A stretch of DNA of 64,000 nt, from positions 35,583,270-35,647,269 of the forward strand of contig NC_059507.1 of assembly GCF_914767665.1 (NCBI RefSeq). Direction: 5' to 3'. This document shows positions 1-10,780 of this stretch, piece by piece (the stretch's first letter is position 1; each line of letters opens with the position of its first letter). The DNA comes from Harmonia axyridis. Its lineage: Eukaryota; Arthropoda; Insecta; Coleoptera; Coccinellidae. Below the pieces are notes generated by a model. It did not search any database and was not told where the DNA came from. It was given only the letters and a program-made list of their open reading frames with translations. Made by a program: the position numbers and the translations under genes.

Positions 1-177
1 TCTGAAAATTTGTCTATTCCAGATCCAAAAACTAAGAAAGAAGAAGCGAATATTGAAGAAAATGACGTACAAAATGGAAATGAATCTATGAAAAGAAGTA
101 ATTTTTCGAAAAAATCGCAATTGAATATTAGGTTTACTGATGCTTATATATCAAGAACGCCAATGAATGATAAGTGA
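1..177 (+). CDS. Possible C-terminal end of an unidentified gene (partial)
   Basis: The first frame is open from the window edge to a TGA at 175-177 and encodes about 58 residues. They are rich in Lys, Glu, Asn and Ser and contain no hydrophobic segment, as in a disordered C-terminal tail. The start lies outside the window. No domain is recognisable and no function is proposed. The AT-rich sequence after the stop would suit a 3' UTR, and the gene would converge tail to tail with the tetraspanin gene. An open frame of this length can arise by chance. Confidence 0.35.
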   Translation, partial: SENLSIPDPKTKKEEANIEENDVQNGNESMKRSNFSKKSQLNIRFTDAYISRTPMNDK

Positions 178-1505
178 ATGAATGACTTTTATAATAATTG
201 CAGATTAGAATTAAATATAATTTAATATAAATAAGGATTCAAGGTGATCCATATACTTGGAATCTGTATCTATATCCAGACTTTTGTAAATATTCACACG
301 GAGTAGGTATACCAAATAATTATTTTGTAAAAGTACGTTACTTATTACCTAATTTGTATATACATTGAAAATATAAACGAAGAGAAAGTTAATTGATTTT
401 TTTCCATTATACCTACATGTCTTCCACAGTTGTATATTCAAGTTAATATCAACGTTAAAAGTGCTTCAAATGGTCATAGGCTATTTTTTATTATATCTAC
501 ATCTTGATTTCGATGAAATTCTTTAAATTGATGTGAAAAAAATAATTGTTCATTGTGGATCGGTACAAAATACAAATTTGAACTTATTATTGTTACCTAT
601 AGCAAACTTCAAAATAATGTGTACTTCTTGAGTTTATTTTTAATTCTCCATGATATATGTGATGAGAAATATTAATTAAATTGAATTAAATTATAAAACG
701 TCTTTGACTTGATTAAAAAAAACTTTTTGATCAGATACGAGGTTCTTGAAACGAAATATAATAAAAACAAGGAACATTTATTAATAAACATCAATCGATT
801 CGATTTAGTATAAAACATTGAAGTAGAATAAAATATGCATTATAAACAACTGGAAAACACAATTATATAGAATATTTTCCTCTATTTGTAATCTTGGCAT
901 ATATCTTTGGCCTTCTGTACCTCTTCTTGATTATTTGATTCGATTAACACAGAAGCATCAGACCGATCAGACTTCCTGAATATGATTACCTGAAAAAAAT
1001 CAACATTAATCCAATTCAAATAGTAAAGGTACTAGATATTTTAGAATAAGCATTTTTTCACAATCAGATACATTCAATCTACATTCCAAGGAATAAACAC
1101 ATAAGTAAACCGGAAAAAACAGGCTATGTGCCTCATAAAAGAAGAAGAAGAGAAAGATAAATCTGTTAAGAGAGTAGGTACCGAGAATTGATCATATGAA
1201 ACACCTACTCGAAGTTAATGTGACTGTAATCAGTGTAATCCATAGTAATGCGGAGTTTAAGTATCATTTGTTATATTGTTTCATGTTGACAGTTCCTTTC
1301 TAGTAGGGATGTTTCGCTGTTCCTGTATAAAATAATAAGGAATAAAGAATCTGTCATTGCAAATAAAATTTCGATTGAGGAAGGACATAAAACAATATTT
1401 ATTTGTTTGGGTTTTATTGACCAATTGTCGGTACTATAGTAAAGATATTTAGATACAATTTCACAATGATTTCTCCATGCATATTTTAGTATTGAACTTA
1501 CAGTG
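178..1505. other. Intergenic, AT-rich, one candidate exon
   Basis: This stretch lies between the end of the possible plus-strand gene and the stop codon of the minus-strand tetraspanin. Apart from the candidate minus-strand exon at 882-989, nothing codes convincingly. It probably contains 3' UTRs. Confidence 0.5.
882..989 (-). CDS. Candidate alternative last exon of the tetraspanin gene
   Basis: On the minus strand a pyrimidine-rich acceptor ending in CAG at 992-990 is followed by 36 open codons ending in TAG at 884-882. The peptide begins VIIFRKSDRSD and is otherwise polar. The exon starts in phase 0, as does the regular last exon at 1506-1592, so it could be joined directly to the exon ending at 1942. 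That would give a shorter fourth transmembrane segment (TLGVVGLIVTFLQ plus VIIF) followed by a charged tail. It could also belong to another gene or be chance. No transcript evidence is visible. Confidence 0.3.
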   Translation of the reverse strand, partial: VIIFRKSDRSDASVLIESNNQEEVQKAKDICQDYK

Positions 1506-4500
1506 TTATGTTTTATAAGACTTATATTTCCTCGTCAATATTTTATGTTTGATGGTACAAAATAGCAGCATCGCTGATATCATTCCATATAGCTGGAAAC
1601 ACAAATTATTTTTACCAATGATCTAAGAAAACATTCAACACTTTATTGTCGCAAAATCATGCCATCTATTTGCAACGTGAAAATCTTCAAAATCTTACAT
1701 TAACTATTATAATAACTATTCGTTATTTTTAGATACACTTTTCTTCTAGAATGATTCGCAATAATATCATTGAAAATATTGAAAGATTATCTTTTTGAAG
1801 AAGCAATGAGTAAACCTATCCTGGCGTCTATGGTTTCGTACTTATCCTCCATACTCTACTTGTTAAGTTAAAACTGGATATTTTTGCTAATCTATTAGCA
1901 AAAATAGCGATCTCTAGATCGTCTAAAAAAATAATATTTACCTGTAGGAAAGTCACAATCAATCCAACAACCCCCAAAGTGGTCAGTCTGTTCAAAAACC
2001 AGGCATAGATAGGCTGATAACAGCCACCTTCGTACCAGTTATCGGCATCAGTTCTTCCACAACCTTTTTCTCTAACTGCAGGCAGACAACAGGAGTCTGG
2101 AACCCATCTTTCTTTTGGCCATGCACCTATGAGGTACCAATCCTCGTAGCTGTCAACTCCACAACATCTGAACTGGAAAATGTTATGTTGAGAAGATTGA
2201 GTTTGCTGACAAGTTGTTGTACATTTGATGGAAATACTAGAAAAACATTGATGCCGAATCATGAGCATTCACACGTTCATTCAGTACCTAATAACTTTAC
2301 TGATGGTGGTAAATAACACGTAATATTCGTAAATGGTGTTTTTTTAGAGCTATAGAAATTTAATTTGCAATAAAACAACGATGGATTATTCGATTTACAT
2401 GAATTTTATTTATCCGCAAGATAATCTTGTGGAATTACATTTTGAATATGATTTCTGGCATATGACCGCCATGGCTGGCTCGGATGTAGTCCAATCTGGA
2501 CGTCCAATTTTCGATGACTTTTTCCAACATTTATGGCCGTATATCGGCAATAACACGGCAAATGTTGTTTTTCAAATGGTCTTGGGTTTGTGGCTTATCC
2601 GCATAGACCAATGACTTTACATAGCCCCACAGAACGTAGTCTAGCGGTGTTAAATCACAAGATCTTGGAGGCCAAATCACAGGTCTAAAACGTGAAATTA
2701 GGCGGTCACCAAGAGTGTCTTTCAATAAATCGATTGTGGCACGTGCTGTGTGACATGTTGCGCCCTCTTGTTGGAACCACAGCTCCTGGACATCATGGTT
2801 GTTCAATTCAGGAATGAAAAAGTTAGTAATCATGGCTCTATACCGATCAGCATTGACTGTAACGTTCTGGCCATCATCGTTTTTGAAGAAGTACGGACCA
2901 ATGATTCCACCAGCCCATAAAGCGCACCAAACAGTCAGTTTTTCTGGATGTAACAGTGTTTCGACATACACTTGAGGATTAGCTTCACTCCAATTGCGGC
3001 AGTTTTGTTTGTTGACGTAGCCATTCAACCAGAAGTGCGCTTCATGGCTAAACAAAATAAAATGGACGTAGTGCGCGATACGTATTCCGCACAGAACAAT
3101 TATTTTCGAAATAAAATTGCACTATTTGCAAGCGTTGTTCAGGCGTGAGTCTATTCATGATGAATTGCCAAACCAAACTGAGAATAAATCACCTGACAGC
3201 TGTTGAATCGGTCGCCATCTTGAACAGTAATGCCATCTTAAAGTTATATACCAAAAAAAAAACACCAGTTAGTTGCAAATTATTATTAATTATGAAAACT
3301 GACAGTTTTCTGGAGAAATATCGGATATATTTATACTATGGACAGTAATAGTGACTTAGAAGTACTTACTCTTCCAGAAAAAAGGAAGGTAGCAAAAAAT
3401 ATGGATTGTCAGAAAATGTTTTATGTTTTATTCGCATTGAGAATAATCACTTTGCTGCTTAGGCAGTAAAGTAGTTACTTTACTACCTAGGCAGTGAAAG
3501 TAATACTTTGCTGATTGATATGTGTCTGCAAAATCAATATTTGCTGTCAATCGGAAAAAAATATGTTTATGATGTGAGTTGTTTTTAAGCATGAATACTA
3601 TTCAAAGTATACCTATATAAAAAAAAAACAGAGGAGATAGATTTTGACAGCCCAGCGGAAAAATTTTTATCAGTGAATAATTAAAAATATTTCGCATATA
3701 ATTTGAAGGCACCTATAGATAAAACCCTCTTTATGTTATCGGCTTCTATGAGTTGAATGACATAAATGCATAATTTATTTAATTCTCAATGTCCTCCATT
3801 CACAATAATATATTCAGCAGAAAATCGCTGTTTGAAATTGATAAACACTTGCCTGTAATTGAATACGGTCCCAAATTTTAGGTAAACTAAATGGCCCACC
3901 AGTACTAGCGTTATAGTGAAGCATTATTCCATTCTTCAAATCCTCCCTCACAAAATGGTTCAGTCCTTCTCTGAACACAAAAATTGTGGTACCACATATT
4001 ATTTCGGCTACAAGAAGTAAAATCACCAAGACAAAATACTGAAAACATTATCGATTAGATATTGAATTGTCAGGTTCGTATTCGTATATTTAATTACCAT
4101 GATGAGCATGCATCTGTTCTGGAACAAAGAACCACAGCATCCTAAAAATGTTAAGGAGAAGGCTAGAGTTCCAATGCCCATGAAGATGATGTCCAAACTT
4201 AGGTAATCATATTGAGGGACAAGGGTTACTAAGCCTTCGTGTGATAGTCTTAACCAAACGCCAAGGCCCAGTAAAATGCAAGCTGTAACCTGTAGGAGTT
4301 AAAGACATTAATTGAAACAAAATAAAGGTAACTTCATTCAGTCGTTTAAACAAAAATCTTCATAATTGAGGTGATACATTTTCATTTGATATTTTTCGGA
4401 AAAATTTCTTATGTTATGAAAAATCATATGAAAATAATGTGATACGTACAAGATACAACGTAAACACCAAAATGAACGATTTCTCGGCTAATTTTGAGAA

Positions 4501-6774
4501 AAAAAGTCCGATACCCGCAAACGTTTGCTTTTCGAGATACAAAATGTTGAAGTTTGCTTTGTTTCAAGTCTTTTCTTATAGTATTTGCACTTCACAAGAT
4601 ATTCAACTGAAATTTGGCATATACAGGGTGATTCACCGGGATGGCCTATTAGACGTTTATGAGAAACTAATCATAATTTTGAGCTGAAAATTTGCATATT
4701 GGGGTTTGAGACAATGATCTTTCTCCCTAAAATATTTTCAGAACTCTACAACTTCCGGTCATACCTAAAACAGACTACTACTTCCTCATTTCAAATAGCA
4801 CACCCAGGATATTATTGCATCATTAGCTTTTTTGACGACAATTTCGACAATATACCAAACCTTGAGGTTGAGGTAAAAACTCGACGGTTCATGAGTTAAT
4901 GGGATTCTTCTGAAAAAAATGGTGGCGATGGTTACTTTCATTTTTTTGAATTTTTAGGCAGAAAAACCTTTTTTCGAAAATATTCTTTTTTTTTTCGATT
5001 CTACGAATACGTAGTTTTATAAGACTGTTAGCGGTTTCAATAAAAATGTATAGGATGTTCATAAGAAGATCATGAACTTGGACAACTCAAATTCATCAAA
5101 ACTCAAGCTTTTTAAATGAGAATCTATATTTTTTATTATCGCAGTCGATTCTACGTCCAAAAATAGTGGGGGTTACTTAAGCAAACCCTATACCTAAATT
5201 GAATACTTTGAGAGTTATCGAGAAAGAACTTTAAATGGGGAAAAACCGCAATTTCTGACTGTGTGAAGTAGTCTGTGACTTCCGGAAAACAAAGAAAGAA
5301 ACTTAAATTCGATGTTTCCATAACTATGTTTGACATATTTACGCTATGTGCCAATTTCGTTCGAAAATCTACAGGTTGGTACTTTGTTCAAATTTAAAAA
5401 AAATTGATCCAATACCTACTCGTCCTTTTGTATGTAAAGAAAATTCACTTTCAAATTTTTAAACATTGTTGAAGCGTGTATCTTTTTTGATATAATGGCA
5501 TAAACTACTGAATACAAATGAGATAAGAAATGCCAGAAAATAATACATATTGTATTCATTATAACCATTTATTCAACATTTGCTTCGCTATTTGCCAACT
5601 GATCTGTCCATTCCAGGTCCATCAAAAAGAGTTTTTCGTAACAAATAAATTGAATCCAATACGACGGGAAGGAAAATTATGGAGAATAATAATCAATGGG
5701 ACTATTCATTCTATATTTGATTGACATTCAGGATGATTCACCATCAGAAAGATTCTCCTGTTTCCTTATTTCCTGATGATGTAAACAGGAGAGGCATTTT
5801 CCAGCTGAACCTTTCCTGCAATTAATATATCGATCAGATTTGACTCAGTGACTGACCTAAATCAATGGCCCAGATTAAGACTAAACCTTTGTCGAACTAT
5901 TCAATAAATCCTTCGTTTTATATCTGAACTTGGTCCGATAACCTTTTGAAAAGAATGGAAATCATATTTTGTACCCTGCAAAAATATTGATAGACGTTCG
6001 TTTTGAATGATTAAACAGTATCTCGCTGAAGTTTTGCTTTATTACATATTCCCATTAAAAAATTCTTTGGGATCTTCAAGAAAAAATAACCTCCCTGCAA
6101 TTTTAATGTTTATAGATTGCGTGAGTGTCGTGAAAGCAATTCCCAAATAGAGCATTTTTCTTAATCCTTTTTTGAGACACCTTGTACCGGGTTTTTCACC
6201 ATATATGTAACATGTAACATATATGTTACATGTTCGAAGTCAGGGGAAAAAGAGCTAGTCAAATATAGATAAATATACAGGGTGTTCCATTTGAAAAAAT
6301 GATGTTGCAATCAATATATCGCCCACTCTGTAAATATTTCATTTTTTGAAATCATTTTAAAAAAGACTGGTCGATTTCGTGAAACTTTTGTAGAAAACAT
6401 TTCTTTGTACCTCTTTTAGTAACAAAGTTAAAGGGGGGGGGGGGGGGGGCAAATTATGGTGAAAAACCCGGTACCTCAAATTGATCAATCAATAAAACTG
6501 TTTCATGTGAATTCATTTCCTTAACCAATAATGGAAGGAATTCCCAGAAATGAACCTTATTAACTCGAGCATTTTTCATGATTATAGCAGCAGAAACCAC
6601 AAGTGCACTTAATATTATGTCAGTCGACCTTGAGAGGTCGCTTGATGGTAAGTAAATTCATACCAATTGTCAGCATATTTCAGCGTCGATAATTATGTAC
6701 ACTTAACTTACCCATAAGAACACGTTTAACCAGCAAAATACCAGTCTGACACAGGTGTACCCGCTTTTAGACAT
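1506..6774 (-). CDS. Tetraspanin, complete, five coding exons
   Basis: Coding exons, in transcript order, are 6774-6712, 4289-4098, 4038-3853, 2172-1942 and 1592-1506, all phase 0, giving 252 residues. Tetraspanins are four-pass membrane proteins that organise partner proteins into membrane microdomains. TM1 is encoded across exons 1 and 2 (WLNVFLW, then VTACILLGLGVW), TM2 lies in exon 2 (FMGIGTLAFSLTFLGCCG) and TM3 in exon 3 (YFVLVILLLVAEIICG). The large extracellular loop holds the signature CCG at residues 150-152 and six cysteines in all (CC, CC, C, C). TM4 spans exons 4 and 5, and the tail is KILTRKYKSYKT. The loop resembles the TSPAN9/TSPAN18-type group, but exact orthology cannot be fixed here. 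The intron after exon 3 most simply uses a GC donor (CAG|GCAAGT at 3853/3852), which restores IQLQ-FRCCG. An AGT|GTTTAT donor six bases further on would add two residues. A DD41D element and several foldback elements lie in the introns. Confidence 0.9.
2333..3268 (-). mobile_element. DD41D mariner-like element, copy A (deletion derivative)
   Basis: A copy of about 936 bp lies in the intron between tetraspanin exons 3 and 4. Its left end (GGTGTTTTTTTAGAGC) and right end (AAAAAAAAACACC) are the degraded inverted termini of the family. The minus strand encodes the catalytic part of a Tc1/mariner transposase beginning at FSHEAHFWLNGYV. The first catalytic Asp is lost (SHEAHF instead of SDEAHF) and the second is also altered (QQEGAT instead of QQDGAT), so the copy is dead. 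It carries the family's common internal deletion. Confidence 0.88.
4622..5400. repeat. Single arm of a foldback element (family of 52.9-55.3 kb)
   Basis: Starting at TACAGGGTGATTCACC, this segment is similar over several hundred bases to the left arm of the element at 52925-55338 and, inverted, to that element's right arm. Shared landmarks include GGGGTTTGAGACAATGATCT and the stretch around GACTTCCGGAAAAC. Only one arm is present. It lies in tetraspanin intron 1, and the short ORFs in it are not genes. Confidence 0.7.
6184..6474. repeat. MITE-like element with 20-bp perfect terminal inverted repeats
   Basis: The segment begins with GTACCGGGTTTTTCACCATA at 6184-6203 and ends with its exact reverse complement at 6455-6474. 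It contains a 24-bp perfect palindrome (6210-6233), an internal TACAGGGTGTTCC motif near 6278 and a run of 17 G at 6433-6449. There is no coding capacity. It lies in tetraspanin intron 1, less than 300 bp from coding exon 1. Confidence 0.75.
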
Positions 6775-7319
6775 CTTCGATTGGAATGGTCTCAAAGATC
6801 ACCTGTAAAAAATAAAGTATTGACGTCATGGACGCAGAAAAACACCATATGGTTTATTATATCGAACAATTAGGAAAACTTCGTAAAGTTTAATATGATT
6901 GTGATGAATTGCATTGTTTGTAATTGTTGTTGTTGGTGGTTAGGTTGAATGCTTTGAACTCTTGAGAATTGAGTTGTTTGATTCGATGTGGTTTATGGAT
7001 TATTCAATAAGCGATGCAACATCTTTCTGTGATTTAATATCTCCTTAAAAAGTTATGGTTTTCGCAATAAGCCTGCTATTGAAATGCATCATGTTTGGGA
7101 TCACAACGAAATAATAAAATGCTGCAAATTTTACACAATCTATGAAATAGAGTTAAACTGCGATTTCAATAATAATTTTCGATAAGTAAAAAAAATAAAA
7201 TTATTGATTTGTTAAAAATTATTTTGGAAATTGGAAATTTCATTATTTTCGGCAATGTACAGGAAGTTCCTTAATAATAATAAGAGAGTTTATTCATGAA
7301 AATACATTCAGCAATGATA

Positions 7320-7970
7320 TTTTTTAAGGGGGCCATTCTTGGGCCTTTTTCCAAAAAAAAACTTCATATGAATGTACGAGTATGTCGTAAGATTTTTGAT
7401 ACACGGTGGTAAAATTTCCAGAAAAAAATAATTTATTTTATAACCACTATGATGTTTTTGCAGATATTTCTATGAAATTTGGTACACGTTTTACTGGATC
7501 AAGATACATTTCCTGATGTACAAAAAATGTTATTATTTTTACAAGTGGCGTATGTATGGGTGTTGCATTGAAAATTTTTGGAGAAAAAATTCATACGAAC
7601 CTGCAATTTTTCAAATTAAAAAATAAGAATTCTGAAAATACATCGTTTCATATCAAACAAAACTGAGAACCTTTAAAAAAACACGATTTCTATAGAAAAA
7701 TCTTCCAATGACAATTTGTCTCTGAAGTTATTTTTTTGAGTGAAAACCATGCGCGGACAAAGTAAAACCAAGATATAAAATTTGTTTAAAAATGAATGAG
7801 ACTTTCAAAAAATTTTTTATTTTGGAAACAAGCAATTTCGCATAAATATTCAATGCAAATCCCATACAGACGCCACTGGTAAAATTAATAAAATATATCT
7901 TGATAAAGTTGATACGTGTAACAAATTTCATAAACATTTCTGCAATATTATTTAGTTTTATTAGCAATAG
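7320..7970. repeat. Foldback element with long inverted arms
   Basis: Sequence at about 7430-7625 is repeated in inverted, diverged form at about 7790-7965. Both arms contain a version of GATATTTCTATGAAATTTG and of the CAGTGGCGT motif. The same family flanks the Tc1 element at 38.2-40.5 kb. It lies in the tetraspanin 5' intron and does not code. Confidence 0.65.
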
Positions 7971-8597
7971 TTTTATTCAGCAAAAAATATTGGAATGAGC
8001 ATGATAATAGCGAAAATTAATTTAAATGAATAAGGTTCGGTAAAAAAAATCAAGATCAAAGAGATCGCAATGAACACTCCAGTAGTTTTCTCTGTAAAAC
8101 TTTTTGCGGATGTTTGCATCATTATTAATTAGGCAGACCCTTCTTTCAGAAGCTTAATGGACCCTAAATAAACAATTGTGGTTTGAATGAAACGATACCT
8201 CGGTGGATATTATCATTTTAGCAGGCACAAATCTGCAACATCAAAATGTTGAAGATAAAGATCACTGAAAAAATTCAATACGTGATTCCTCTATGTTTAA
8301 AATTTGACGTGATTTTTATGTGTCAGATGTCAAAACTGACATTTAATTGAAACTCATCGGTCTTTTTTGATATAACATTGCGTTAGTCATTGAAAATTTT
8401 GTCATTACTTGTGCACAAAACTATATCGAAATTTTTAAAAAATATTCAATTTCTTTTTTAACAAAGAAACTATTAATCTTAAATCAAAGAATGCAATATG
8501 ACACAACCATTGTGATCAAATTATAGCCAGAGTCAACGCGATAAGATAAAGCAAAAATCAAAAACAAATATTCCTAAAAATTATGAATTGTATTTAC

Positions 8598-8830
8598 CTT
8601 ATCCACTTAATGTCGTGAATAAGTGGGAAGCAAACTTGTCCACTTTTACAGTTAACGGAAGTTTTCTTGACTGGTCAATCGATGAAGTAGAAAAGTAGGT
8701 TTCTTGTACTGCTAACCGTTGAGACTCTAATTGATGCGACACATATAGAAACTGATGGTTGAATGTGAAAACGTTTGTTTTCGATATTTCCTCTTCGTGT
8801 AAATTCAATTATAGGGTTTAGTTTGTTTAT
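8598..8830 (-). other. Probable 5' UTR exon of the tetraspanin gene
   Basis: On the minus strand an AAG|GTAAAT donor at 8598/8597 lies upstream of the acceptor at 6805-6803 that opens the exon holding the tetraspanin ATG (exon from 6802, ATG at 6774). The 5' limit is not visible and 8830 is an arbitrary bound. The open frame inside it ends just before the donor and does not resemble a known protein, so I read it as untranslated leader. Confidence 0.35.
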
Positions 8831-9257
8831 TTCGCGTATCTATGCCTCCGCTACCTGTACCTATTTCATGAAGTAGGTTAATAAGTATTCATTTCTATGT
8901 TTTACGGTACTCATGATATTGTTCGTCTATTCAGATTGGAAATTACAAGATTATTAGGAATTTATTCTTTTTTCAGGTATTTGAGGGTGAAAGAAAATGA
9001 CGAAATGAGGTTTTGCGCGATGGCTCGAATTTGAATATGTGATTTTTTTCATGAAATTCCGTATTTGGATTTTTAATTATTTTTCAATAACTAATCAAGT
9101 TCTCTGAACACAAATCTGAATTTGAAACTCGCTGGTCTTTGACGAGCAATACAAACATTGAATGAACTGGTATTTCACACACAATGTCACTTAGGTATCA
9201 CGAAAAAGCATATAATAAAAAATGTAAGCTTGGAAGGTTTCGATATAAGCCATTATA
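8831..9257. other. Intergenic, nothing recognised
   Basis: AT-rich sequence between the putative tetraspanin leader exon and DD41D copy B. It may include the tetraspanin promoter, but no TATA box or other core element stands out. Confidence 0.4.
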
Positions 9258-10196
9258 GGGGGTGTTTTTTTCGAGGTATATAACTTTAAGTTGGCATTAC
9301 GGTTCAAGATGGCGACCGATTCAACAGCTGTCAAGTGATTTATTCTCAGTTTGGTTTGGCAATTCATCATGAATACAATCACGCCTGAACAACCCTTGCA
9401 ATTAGTGCAATTTTATTTCGAAAATAATGGTTCTGTGCGGAATACGTATCGCGCACTACGTCCATTTTATTTTGTTTAGCGATGAAGCGCACTTCTGGTT
9501 GAATGGCTACGTCAACAAACAAAACTGCCGCATTTGGAGTGAAGCTAATCCTCAAGTGTATGTCGAAACACCGTTACATCCAGAAAAACTGACTGTTTGG
9601 TGTGCTTTATGGGCTGGTGGAATCATTGGTCCTTACTTCTTCAAAAACGATGATGGCCAGAACGTTACAGTCAAGGGTGATCGGTATAGAGCCATGATTA
9701 CTAACTTTTTCATTCCTGAATTGAACAACCATGATGTCCAGGAGCTGTGGTTCCAACAAGACGGCGCAACATATCACACAGCTCCTGCCACAATCGATTT
9801 ATTGAAAGACACGTTTGGTGACCGCCTAATTTCACGTTTTGGACCTGTGAATTGGCCTCCAAGATCTTGTGATTTAACACCGCTAGACTACTTTCTGTGG
9901 GGCTATGTAAGGTCATTGGTCTATGCGGATAAGCCACAAACCCTTGACCATTTGGAAGACAACATTCTCCGTGTTATTGCCGATATACGGCCACAAATGT
10001 TGGAAAAAGTCATCGAAAATTGGACGTCCAGATTGGACTACATCCGAACCAGCCGTGGCGGTAATATGCCAGAAAACATATTTAAAATGTAATGCCACAA
10101 GATTATCTTGCGGATAAATAAAATTCATGTCAATCCAATAATCCATCGTTGTTTTATTGCAATTTAAAGCTCTATTGTTCTAAAAAAAACACCCTT
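9258..10196 (+). mobile_element. DD41D mariner-like element, copy B (full ends, deletion derivative)
   Basis: This 939-bp copy is flanked by TA on both sides (9256-9257 and 10197-10198). Its inverted ends are of the form GGGTGTTTTTTTCGAGGTAT and, inverted, GGGTGTTTTTTTTAGA. An intact ORF of 221 codons (9427-10092) contains FSDEAHF (D19), QQDGAT (D112) and TPLDYF (D154), 41 residues separating the last two Asp, the spacing reported for rosa/Visitor-type DD41D families. The first 13 codons are an out-of-frame reading of the helix-turn-helix region. The real start, ATG at 9369 (MNTITPEQ), runs into a stop at the deletion junction. The product would have a catalytic core but no DNA-binding domain. 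Confidence 0.92.
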
Positions 10197-10304
10197 TATA
10201 TAACTCTGCAATAGATATCTAGTTGGGAAGAAGTAACAATTTCACTTTTTATAAAGTTACCTTTTTGCTTGAACACTACGTAATAGAAACATTTTCGGTA
10301 ACAC

Positions 10305-10780
10305 AGGGTGTTCATTTTTTCCTGGACAGGTGTGTTTTAAATGGGAAACCAGCTTTCAAAAATAGGGGTGGCCAAGAGGAGGCCAGATTTTTTTGGGGGG
10401 CAAACTAAAGCGAAATTATAGTTGTGCTAATCTTTTAGCCTTGAATCCCAGATTTAGGGGGGACAGCAGAATTTTAGGGAGGGTCCGGGCCCCTCGTGGC
10501 CCCTCTAGCGCCGCCACTTCCTGTTTATAACTGTTCCATTTCAGATATACTGTTTAAGAGAGTATAATATTCCAATTGGATTCTCCATAACTTACTAATA
10601 TCTATTATTTGGAGTAACTGATATCGAAAAAATATTGTTATGCTAATTATTTCCAAACCATCAATATTTTCGAAGAAAGTGTTGGTATAAAGTATCTCTC
10701 AATTACGTAGAAAAAAAAATTAGAAAACAAGTTGGCTTTTCATTGAACTTGGGACCCGTCCAGGAAAAACCAAAATCGTA
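10305..10780. repeat. Possible short inverted-repeat element
   Basis: ACAGGGTGTTCATTTTTTCC with the following CTGGACAGG at about 10305-10335 is partly mirrored by GACCCGTCCAGGAAAAACC at about 10750-10770. Between them is an unusually GC-rich patch (about 10370-10520) ending CCCCTCTAGCGCCGCCAC, unlike its surroundings. Probably a transposon remnant; family unknown. Confidence 0.4.

Noticed and set aside
9710..10146. Antisense 75- and 77-codon ORFs repeated in nearly every DD41D copy
   Set aside because: They recur only because the transposase is conserved; they overlap it antisense and have no motif of their own.
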